Part shown: piece after piece, positions 35,887-42,207 of the stretch | Position numbering within the stretch: position 1 is the stretch's first letter | How the letters are laid out: every line of letters begins with the position of its first letter | Origin: Phytopseudomonas argentinensis | GTDB taxonomy: Bacteria > Pseudomonadota > Gammaproteobacteria > Pseudomonadales > Pseudomonadaceae | DNA: 46,821 nucleotides | Assembly: GCF_900113905.1 (NCBI RefSeq) | Contig: NZ_FORC01000009.1 | Coordinates: forward strand, 1-46,821 | Direction of reading: 5' to 3' | The notes under the pieces: generated by a model | Told to the model about the DNA's origin: nothing | The model's database searches: none | The model's input: the letters and a program-made list of their open reading frames with translations, nothing else | Position numbers and translations under genes: made by a program

Positions 35887-36195
35887 TCAAAAGACAGGCC
35901 TGGGTGCATTTGACGTTATTTTGCATTTTAAAATTTTTATACTTATCTTCATTCCCACTGCAGTTGGCTCGAATCCATAATCTGAGCATTTCGTTCGGTG
36001 CTCCCGAGAGTTAAGGGTGGAATCTACCATTGGAGCGCCAGCACGCGAAATACAAATGGTCTTCCAGTCATAGCGGCTTTCGGCATTTGCAAAGCGAGTC
36101 GCACTTGATATATGCCAATCCTTTGCCTCATCAATCAAACTGCCTTGCTGACAATAGGCTGCTACGCCGGGTTGATAGGTCTGGAGGTTGCTCAT
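35887..36195 (-). CDS. Hypothetical protein, low confidence
   Basis: A 102-residue frame from ATG 36195 (MSNLQTYQPGVAAYCQQGSL) to 35887. Composition is protein-like, with mixed charges, three cysteines and several aromatic residues, but no domain is recognised and the ribosome-binding site is weak (GGATGCGCGGGC). It lies in the minus-strand run of island genes, 57 bases after the end of the preceding small gene and 17 bases before the secreted-protein gene. It could instead be chance in an AT-richer stretch. Confidence 0.35.
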   Translation of the reverse strand: MSNLQTYQPGVAAYCQQGSLIDEAKDWHISSATRFANAESRYDWKTICISRAGAPMVDSTLNSREHRTKCSDYGFEPTAVGMKISIKILKCKITSNAPRPVF

Positions 36196-36251
36196 GCCCG
36201 CGCATCCAGGATGTCCTTCGGGCGAGCTGCTGCTTTGTCAGCCGCTGCAGC

Positions 36252-36388
36252 TTAATTCAAGAGCTGTTCTGCCAAGAGGTCGAGAGCATCGGCCTGGTCG
36301 ATTTTGACGCTGGCTTCGTTGCAGTTGTAGTCGCCAGCTTGGCTACGGCTTTGTTGAACTGCTTCAGAATGCTTTTCGCGGCGCTCAT
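36252..36388 (-). pseudogene. Small acidic-tailed protein with a probable frameshift
   Basis: ATG at 36388 has an excellent GGAGG ribosome-binding site and overlaps the previous stop (ATGA). As written, the frame gives 43 residues, MSAAKSILKQFNKAVAKLA then a Thr/Ser-rich tail ending at 36257. Shifting by one base after AKLA instead gives YNCNEASVKIDQADALDLLA and ends EQLLN at a TAA at 36252-36254, which looks far more like real protein. I infer a one-base loss near 36329. The function is unknown; the pair with the upstream gene is likely one functional unit. Confidence 0.5.
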
Positions 36389-36618
36389 GGCTGTACCTCC
36401 TCCATGTTCACTTCGATACGGAAGGTCATTTCGTCGGCCAGCTTGAGGTGGTTACGGATGTGCTCGATGTGGCCCAGCGTGATGGCCTTTACGTGGGTCT
36501 CCAGGCGCTCGGGTAGGGTCTCCTCGAACTTGGCCATCTGTTCGTCGACGATGATGTCCAGCACGACTTTCTGCAGGTGGGCGGTAAGGCCCTGCGCGGT
36601 CAGGTCGGCCAGGGACAA
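36385..36618 (-). CDS. Small hypothetical protein (77 aa)
   Basis: A 77-residue, mostly helical, acidic protein (LTAHLQKVVLDIIVDEQMAKFEETLPERL) with a His-rich segment (LGHIEHIRNHLKLADEM). The start is a TTG at 36618, without a good ribosome-binding site; an ATG at 36537 would give 50 residues. Its last bases carry the GGAGG site and overlap the start of the next small gene, so the two are translationally coupled. It begins 81 bases after the RNase HI stop. I do not recognise the family. Confidence 0.5.
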   Translation of the reverse strand: MSLADLTAQGLTAHLQKVVLDIIVDEQMAKFEETLPERLETHVKAITLGHIEHIRNHLKLADEMTFRIEVNMEEVQP

Positions 36619-36699
36619 CCCTGCGCACGAAAACAGCAGGGGCGCAGGCAGGCAGGCCGACCCAGACCCGGTTTCTGGTCTGGATCGAACATGATGGAG

Positions 36700-37203
36700 T
36701 TACGCGACGACGGTTACGACTTTGGGCAGCCTCTGCCTGCTTGCCCTTTGAAACTCAGCTGCGCGTGCAGCTAGGGCGTCTGCCCGTTCATTATCTGGAT
36801 GACCACTGTGGCCCTTGACCCACTGAGCGGAAACTTGATGATGGCTGAGGAGGGCATCGAGCTGCTGCCATAGGTCAGCGTTCTCTATGGGCTTCTTGTC
36901 GGACTTTTTCCAGCCCCTGGATTTCCAGCCTGGGAGCCATTCAGTGATGCCCTTGACGACATAGTTGCTGTCGCTAACCAAGGTGATTGCAGACGAGGTC
37001 TTGACCGCTTTTAGTGATTCGATAGCTGCCGTCAGCTCTGCTCGCTGGTTGGTCGGGTGCAGGCCATCGTCTAGCGGCCCTGCAATTTCCAGGGTTTCGC
37101 CATCAGCGTTACGGATGACCGCTCCCCAACCACCTCTGGCGAGGATATTTCCGTTGTTGAGGCAGGCGCCATCAGTGAAGGCGATGTAGGTACGGGTGTT
37201 CAT
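36700..37203 (-). CDS. rnhA: Ribonuclease HI (island copy)
   Basis: A 167-residue type 1 RNase H that cleaves RNA in RNA-DNA hybrids. The catalytic set is complete: Asp10 in FTDGAC, Glu in NQRAELTAAI, Asp in LVSDSNYVVKGI, His in VKGHSGHP and Asp in NERADALA. The basic handle (WLPGWKSRGWKKSDKKPI) is also present. The ATG at 37203 has AAGGA 6 bases upstream. It is longer at the C-terminus than typical host RNase HI by some 10 residues (LPKVVTVVA), is not next to dnaQ as the usual Pseudomonas rnhA is, and lies in the island. It is probably a second copy that came with the element, perhaps serving its replication. The symbol is by function only. Confidence 0.9.
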   Translation of the reverse strand: MNTRTYIAFTDGACLNNGNILARGGWGAVIRNADGETLEIAGPLDDGLHPTNQRAELTAAIESLKAVKTSSAITLVSDSNYVVKGITEWLPGWKSRGWKKSDKKPIENADLWQQLDALLSHHQVSAQWVKGHSGHPDNERADALAARAAEFQRASRQRLPKVVTVVA

Positions 37204-37241
37204 GTAATTTCCTTAATGGTGAGTTTTGGGTGCCCCTACCC

Positions 37242-37425
37242 GGCAGTCTCAGAGTGAGACCGCAAGACCGAAGAGTGGCGAGTGATAGGGCGACAGGGAT
37301 GAATCAACTCCCGACATAGATACAGGTGGTGCGTCAGACCAACCTGACCGGGCATAAAGGGCGGTCGTGGGAGTTGGCAGTAGCGAAGCGCAGCGAGCTG
37401 CTGTCGGCTTCCCTCTGAGACCGAC
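37242..37425 (-). ncRNA. Candidate structured RNA or leader between the 271-aa gene and RNase HI
   Basis: In a 348-base gap without genes, nested inverted repeats occur. An outer stem pairs GTCTCAGAG (37246-37254) with CTCTGAGAC (37413-37421). A second stem pairs CAACTCCC (37305-37312) with GGGAGTTG (37369-37376) and extends by GAC/GTC past a two-base bulge. An inner hairpin is GTCAG (37333-37337) with CTGAC (37344-37348). A side hairpin is GCAG-CGAG-CTGC (37390-37401). Together they fit one branched RNA of about 180 nt, 40 bases before the rnhA start if read on the minus strand. The function is unknown; it could be an RNA leader, a replication-control RNA or an origin. Confidence 0.4.
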
Positions 37426-37500
37426 CAACAAACGAGGTGGTCTGATGTGTCAATCTCAGTAGTGGTCAATCACAGTGAGTCAAATCAGCGGAGGATTTGT

Positions 37501-37511
37501 GGGGGGGGGGG
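37501..37511. repeat. Homopolymer tract of eleven G
   Basis: Eleven consecutive G (C on the minus strand) lie 41 bases beyond the 271-aa gene's stop. A small hairpin, CCAAC/GTTGG (37519-37534), lies next to it. The tract is noncoding as read here. It may be a slippage-prone site or an assembly uncertainty. Confidence 0.8.
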
Positions 37512-37551
37512 ACTACGACCAACTACATCGTTGGTTAAACGTGATTGCTGG

Positions 37552-38367
37552 TCAGGCTCTACGGCCCCATGCAGCAGCTTCGCTACTGCCTGTGCCACGC
37601 CTGCCCTTTTCAGTGTCAGGGAGGTCTTTGAAGGAGTCTTCTTTATAGTATGCGGCGTTAATTACCCAGTCTTGGAAGGCGTCATCTCCTAGGTCTCGAC
37701 GCAGGATTGCGATGTCTTCAGCGGGTGCGGGGCCCATCTCAGCCTCCAGCTCACAAGGCTTGTCTTGAAGCTGTCGACTGTAGACTGCGTTAACGAATTC
37801 ATCCTCGGGCAAATCCATGTCGAAGACCAATCTTTTGGGTCGGGACTTCATTAGGAACGGGATGGCCAACTCGATAGCCTTAACATAACGCTGGGCCTGG
37901 CGCTCCTTTGTTCCGATGACTGCTGCCACGCCTTCGGTGGTGATGGTCTCCCATGACTCAAGGATCATCATCATTGAGCGAACGGACAGCGGTTTGGATG
38001 AGCCTCCCTTGCCAATAGGCCGGTCGTGCCAGTCCAGTCGTGCGATGCCCTCGACAATTTCTTGGCTGAAGTACGGGTAGCGTCCATAGCCTGTCTGAGG
38101 TCCGAGGAATCCGAAAAAAGGGTTGTGGATGCATTTAGCCGGTCTGCCCGCACTCCTTGTTGATGTCTTGCTCGGGGTTGGTTTGCTGCTGTTGGAGGTA
38201 TATGTCTTTGTCTGCCGGTTGCACTGAATCCAAAGCTCGGCATTGGCTTCGATCCTTGCAGACAGCTCTGCAATCTGAGAAGGCGTCATCAGGTTAAGTG
38301 ATGTGGCTCCTGCCGATGATGTAGGGGCGCTTATGGGCGTGCTGTTCGTGTTCAATGGGGTATTCAT
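37552..38367 (-). CDS. Island protein with a helix-turn-helix-like segment, function unknown
   Basis: A 271-residue protein. Residues 1-75 are Ser/Thr/Pro-rich and probably flexible. Residues about 78-130 carry CIHNPFFGFLGPQTGYGRYPYF. A segment near 135-175 (SVRSMMMILESWETITTEGV, then AAVIGTKERQAQRYVKAIEL) looks like a helix-turn-helix of the kind in replication or transcription regulators. The C-terminal half is acidic (EDIAILRRDLGDDAFQDWV). The ATG at 38367 follows GAGGGCAG. It starts 9 bases after the RHH-like gene, so the two form an operon. I do not recognise the family; a replication or partition role in the element is a guess from context. Confidence 0.7.
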   Translation of the reverse strand: MNTPLNTNSTPISAPTSSAGATSLNLMTPSQIAELSARIEANAELWIQCNRQTKTYTSNSSKPTPSKTSTRSAGRPAKCIHNPFFGFLGPQTGYGRYPYFSQEIVEGIARLDWHDRPIGKGGSSKPLSVRSMMMILESWETITTEGVAAVIGTKERQAQRYVKAIELAIPFLMKSRPKRLVFDMDLPEDEFVNAVYSRQLQDKPCELEAEMGPAPAEDIAILRRDLGDDAFQDWVINAAYYKEDSFKDLPDTEKGRRGTGSSEAAAWGRRA

Positions 38368-38376
38368 GGTCTGCCC

Positions 38377-38634
38377 TCATCGACGCAGCGTTGCTGGCGT
38401 CAAGGCTACTCCGCCATGGCGATTGACGGGGCCGAGCGCGAGCCAATGAGGGGACGATTTGTCGGAAGGCGCCAGGTCTAAGAGATCGGTGTCGTCCCAG
38501 GCGAAGCCTGCCGTCAGGGCAAGCTCCAGGGCTTCTCCCAATCGGACATCGCGGCCTTTGCGTTTGGCAAGAGCGTTGGCGAGCTGGGTCAGGCGTTGCG
38601 TATGGTCACGCCGGAGGTGCATATGGAATCGCAC
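38377..38634 (-). CDS. Small RHH-like DNA-binding protein candidate
   Basis: An 85-residue basic protein. The N-terminal MRFHMHLRRDHTQRLTQLAN, followed by ALAKRKGRDVRLGEALELAL, resembles a ribbon-helix-helix fold: a short beta strand, then two helices. The tail is unstructured. The start could be GTG 38634 or ATG 38622; neither has a strong ribosome-binding site. It lies first in the minus-strand run, 9 bases before the 271-aa gene, which suits an autoregulator. It is not a toxin-antitoxin pair by sequence, as the partner is long and shows no toxin motif. Confidence 0.55.
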   Translation of the reverse strand: MRFHMHLRRDHTQRLTQLANALAKRKGRDVRLGEALELALTAGFAWDDTDLLDLAPSDKSSPHWLALGPVNRHGGVALTPATLRR

Positions 38635-39322
38635 CAGGTTCGGGGTGGTGGTGTGTTGCTTGCTCTTTGTTCGTCGCTGAGTGCGCTCACAGGCCAGGGG
38701 CCTTAGTGTCGGTGATAAGGATGAGCACCGTCTTGCGCTGGTCGCGGATATCCAGCTGCCTCGCTAAACCCTTGAGCACCCGCCACCTGTATCAGCGTGC
38801 TCGTCGTGGAGATCCTGCGTCTCGAGCCGCGCGTGCGAGGTGCCTGTCGCCACCAATGACCCGGCCAGGCACGCCTGCCGCTAATTTCGCCGGGTAAGAC
38901 CGTACACGTGGTTCGCAGGTTCGAGATGACAGCTGCACGCTGCTGGACGACCACTTGGATGCGCATCGCGACGATCTGCAGTGCATGGAACCATCATGGC
39001 TGGGTTATGCCCAGCGGGGCGACGTGGCTAAGCCGCGGCCGCATGGCATGGCGGAGATTTAACGCCAGGCGCGCGACGAGTGACGGTTTTCCCGATGATG
39101 GCGATTGTGACTTGGTAAGGCTGTTGCGCTGTCCTACCGGCCAATGTTCCGTTAAGCCTGCAGGGCAGGCGCCGGATCCGGTGCAACGGCATTAGTAAGG
39201 TCTGCGTGTCATGGAAGCGCTTCGACCCGCCAGCATGACCCATACTGAAAGCTGCGATGGCGGTGGATCGCCTAGATAGTTAGTCTGCTACCGATAACGA
39301 CGTCTGAATCACGAGAATCCCC
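38635..39322. other. Gene-poor stretch at the likely right side of the island
   Basis: No supported gene in 688 bases. The minus-strand run must start its transcription here. On the plus strand a frame of 54 codons from 38899 to a TAA at 39058-39060 reads like a protein C-terminus (LLDDHLDAHRDDLQCMEPSW, then LGYAQRGDVAKPR, ending MAEI). It has no start and may be the remnant of a host gene cut by the insertion. I found no copy of the ffs 3' end that would mark the right attachment site. Confidence 0.35.
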
Positions 39323-40204
39323 ATGAGCACCCCGAGTTCGCTGTCAGGCGTCAACCATCCTTTCAAAGGTATTGCACTGGTGGTCCTGGCGACCTTCCTG
39401 TTCGCCAGCCATGACGCACTATCCAAATACCTGTCCGGCTTCTATCCGGTGGTCATGGTGGTGTGGGCGCGTTATGTGGTGCACACCCTTTTGATGGCGG
39501 GCATCTTTCTGCCCCAGTCGGGCTTGCGGGTTTTACGCAGCAAGCGGCCAGGGTTGCAGGCATTGCGCGCGGTCTGTCTGCTGGGCTGTAGCCTGTTCTT
39601 CACCAGCGGCCTGCTGTATATCCCGCTGGCCGAAGCGACGGCGGTCAATTTCCTGGCCCCCCTGCTCGTCACCGCGCTGTCGGTACCCCTGCTCAAGGAG
39701 CATGTCAGCCGCGGGCAATGGGCTGCGGTGCTGGTGGGTTTCGTAGGGGTGCTCATCATCGTGCATCCGGGTGGCGATCTGTTCACCCCGGCCGTGCTGC
39801 TGCCGCTCTGCTCGGCGAGCTGCTTCGCGGCCTATCAGATACTCACGCGCCTGCTCAGCCAGTACGACACGCCAACCACCAGCAATTTCTTCACAGGCTT
39901 GCTCAATACCCTGCTGATGAGCTGCCTGGTGCCGTTCTTCTGGCAACTGCCGCAGTGGCACCATTTGCCGTTGATGCTGGCGCTCGGGGCGTGTGGCATG
40001 TTCGCTCATCTGCTGCTGACCAAGGCGTTCCGCCATGCCGCACCGGCGCTGCTGGCTCCGTTTGGTTATTGCCAGATCGTTTTCGCGGGGTTGCTCGGGT
40101 TGCTGGTGTTCGGCCATGACCCCGAGACCAGCGCCAAGGTGGGTATCGCAATCATCTGCCTGAGCGGCCTGGCCGCGGCCTACCAGCAGCGCCGCAAGCG
40201 CTGA
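39323..40204 (+). CDS. EamA-family (DMT) permease
   Basis: A 293-residue inner-membrane protein with ten predicted helices in two EamA repeats (about 14-145 and 160-290). The first repeat opens GIALVVLATFLFASHDALSK and the second ends with FGHDPETSAKVGIAIICLSGL. Members export amino acids or metabolites or move nucleotide sugars; the substrate is not visible. The ATG at 39323 has only a weak upstream ACGAGA. A clear terminator follows. Base composition is back to that of the core genome. Confidence 0.88.
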   Translation: MSTPSSLSGVNHPFKGIALVVLATFLFASHDALSKYLSGFYPVVMVVWARYVVHTLLMAGIFLPQSGLRVLRSKRPGLQALRAVCLLGCSLFFTSGLLYIPLAEATAVNFLAPLLVTALSVPLLKEHVSRGQWAAVLVGFVGVLIIVHPGGDLFTPAVLLPLCSASCFAAYQILTRLLSQYDTPTTSNFFTGLLNTLLMSCLVPFFWQLPQWHHLPLMLALGACGMFAHLLLTKAFRHAAPALLAPFGYCQIVFAGLLGLLVFGHDPETSAKVGIAIICLSGLAAAYQQRRKR

Positions 40205-40214
40205 CCCCGAAATG

Positions 40215-40245
40215 CAAGAAGGCCCATCGAAGGCCTTCTTGTTTT
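40215..40245. terminator. Bidirectional terminator between the EamA and MHS genes
   Basis: Ten-base arms CAAGAAGGCC (40215-40224) and GGCCTTCTTG (40232-40241) have a 7-base loop and then TTTT. It lies 11 bases past the EamA stop and 16 bases past the stop of the converging transporter, so it can serve both. Confidence 0.9.
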
Positions 40246-40260
40246 ACGCCTGTGCGCCGC

Positions 40261-41637
40261 TCAATGCGTGGTGTCGTTCAGGCTGCTGGTGCGGGCGGCG
40301 TCGTACTCGGCCTTGTCCATCGGCTTGGCGCCCGGCTTGCCCAGTTCGCTCATCGGGATCCGGTAGGTTTCCGGCGCGATGAAGGCAGCTATGGCGCACA
40401 GGCAGGTGATGCCGAATGCCAGGCCGCCGATCAGCCATGGGATGTTGTCCGATCCGGGCGGCGCCACCATGGCGAATACTGCAGGCAGCATGGCGGTGAG
40501 CATGGTGCCGATGTTCTGGGCGATGGCCATGGCCGATACGCGGTAGCGGGTCTGGAACAGCTCCGGGTAGAAGCTCGGGAACACCGCGTTGTAGCCCTGG
40601 TAGACCACGCCCCACATCAGCAGCGACATGATGAATGCCAGTGGCACGTTACTGATGCTGATTGCATACAGGTACCCGAAGGCCAGCAGACCCGAGCCCA
40701 GTGCACCGGTGATCATGGTCGGGCGGCGGCCGATCTTGTCGGAAAGGTTACCCACGAAGGGGATCACCAGCACCGCGACGATGTTGCCCACCACCGGAAT
40801 CCACAGATAAACGCTCTTGTCGAAGCCGATTCCGTAGGCCGGTTGCACGGCGTAAGCGGCACCGAAGATGGTGGCCACCACCGGGATCACGTTCATCAGG
40901 GCCATGACCATGACCAGGAACATGGTCCGCCAGCTGGTGCTGAACGCTTCGGAGATCGGCGATTTGGCGATCTTCTGCTTGTTCTCTTCGTTGACGAAGG
41001 CCGGTGTCTCGTGGACTTCACGGCGGATGATGAACCCCGCCAGCAGCACGAAGGCGCTGAGCAGGAAAGGAATTCGCCAGCCCCAGTCGTTGAATGCTTC
41101 GCTCGGCATGAAGTAGGCCAGCGGCAGGAACACGGCAGCGGCAAGCACCTGGCCGGCCTGCACGCCCTGCAGCGTGAAGCTGGCGTAGAAACCTCGTCGC
41201 CCGAATGGGGCGTGTTCGAGAATCATCGAACTGGCTCCCGAGATTTCACCGGCTACGGCAAACCCCTGGATCAGACGCAGCACGACCAGCAAGGCCGGAG
41301 CGAGGAAGCCGATGTCGTGATAGGTCGGCAGCAGGCCGACGGCCATGGTCGAGATGCCCATCAGGAACATGCACAGCAGTAGCACGTTCTTGCGACCGCG
41401 GGTGTCGCCCCAGTGGCCGAGAACAAAGGCGCCTACCGGGCGGGCCAGGTAACCAACGCCATAAGTGGCCAACGAGGCAACGATGGCCATCTTCGGGTCG
41501 GTGTTGGGAAAGAAGATCTGCGGGAAGATCAACGCGGCAGCTTGCGCGTAGATGAAGAAATCGTAGTACTCCAGCGCTGAACCGACCCAGCCGCTGGCAG
41601 TGGCTTTCTTGGCTTGTGAATTCGAGGGCTTAGCCAT
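40261..41637 (-). CDS. MHS-family (MFS) transporter, probable shikimate/quinate importer
   Basis: A 458-residue proton symporter of the metabolite:H+ subfamily. Family marks: GSALEYYDFFIYAQAAALIFP near residue 17, the loop 2-3 motif GHWGDTRGRKNVLLL near 78, RLIQGFAVAGEISGASSMILEH near 120, and the second-half GNLSDKIGRRP. Two adjacent ATGs exist (41640, 41637); the second has better spacing from GGAG and is used here. It is divergent from quiC across 570 bases, and with quiC, the TetR gene, the shikimate dehydrogenase and aroQ it matches the P. aeruginosa PA0241-PA0245 order as I recall it. That context, not the protein itself, suggests shikimate or quinate as substrate. Confidence 0.85.
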   Translation of the reverse strand: MAKPSNSQAKKATASGWVGSALEYYDFFIYAQAAALIFPQIFFPNTDPKMAIVASLATYGVGYLARPVGAFVLGHWGDTRGRKNVLLLCMFLMGISTMAVGLLPTYHDIGFLAPALLVVLRLIQGFAVAGEISGASSMILEHAPFGRRGFYASFTLQGVQAGQVLAAAVFLPLAYFMPSEAFNDWGWRIPFLLSAFVLLAGFIIRREVHETPAFVNEENKQKIAKSPISEAFSTSWRTMFLVMVMALMNVIPVVATIFGAAYAVQPAYGIGFDKSVYLWIPVVGNIVAVLVIPFVGNLSDKIGRRPTMITGALGSGLLAFGYLYAISISNVPLAFIMSLLMWGVVYQGYNAVFPSFYPELFQTRYRVSAMAIAQNIGTMLTAMLPAVFAMVAPPGSDNIPWLIGGLAFGITCLCAIAAFIAPETYRIPMSELGKPGAKPMDKAEYDAARTSSLNDTTH

Positions 41638-41640
41638 CAT

Positions 41641-42207
41641 GGTCTCCGTTGTTATTAGCGTGCTGAGCGAAGCGGCACCGGGATGCGGCTGGCCACAGCT
41701 CGAGGTGACCGGCCTTGGGGATGGCACCGGTCGACCCGCTTTCAGGATTATCGAGCGGAGTGTCGCGTGTCAGGGTTTGACGGACGCGGACGCAGTTGGC
41801 TGGGTAGGTGCCAAAAAGCGTGCGAATGGTAGGCGGGTATGCAAAGGCTTGGAAGTGAGCATGGGCGTACTCTTATTGAAATTGTTATGGCTGAAGCGGG
41901 GCTGTTTACCAGCCCGCCAACAGGTGCTTCACACTGCTGTGAGGGCATGGTGTTGCAAACCGTGAAATAGGGTCAATTCACTAAACCGCCTAGTGTTCGA
42001 TAACCGCACTAAATACTAACTAGTTCGTACACTTTACATTGCTGACTCACCTGGGCGCGCGAATAATCGCTTCAAGCCCTGCAAATACGCCGCAGGGGAT
42101 GGAGCGGCATGGCTGACCCCAGGCTCGAACGCCGTGTTGGCTACGCCGCTCCCGGATCCAGGCCATTGCACGATCCGCAGAGGTCGTTATCTACAAGGAG
42201 CTAAAGC
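41641..42207. other. Divergent control region between the MHS transporter and quiC
   Basis: No gene in 567 bases; both divergent promoters must lie here. Apart from the 16-base near-palindrome listed separately, there is CACTA-N7-TAGTG at 41979-41995, 18 bases before it. Open frames in the GC-rich half near 41700 have no start signals. Confidence 0.5.
42014..42029. promoter_or_regulatory. Candidate operator of the TetR regulator (quiC side)
   Basis: TACTAACTAGTTCGTA is a palindrome apart from the two n positions in TACnAACTAGTTnGTA. It lies about 180 bases before quiC, in the gap between it and the MHS transporter. The related TACTAACTGGTT occurs upstream of aroQ at 46261. Sharing between the two divergent arms of one pathway points to the local TetR protein. 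Confidence 0.5.

Noticed and set aside
37204..37551. Retron
   Set aside because: There is structured sequence and an RNase H but no reverse transcriptase anywhere in the window.
38367..38377. RHH-like gene plus 271-aa gene as a toxin-antitoxin pair
   Set aside because: The second protein is far too long, with a flexible N-terminus and an HTH-like segment, and shows no toxin motif; an autoregulated element-control pair fits better.
33538..42000. Direct repeat of the ffs 3' end marking the right attachment site
   Set aside because: I searched by eye for the CAGGATCGCCTCCAG wording beyond the integrase and found no second copy.
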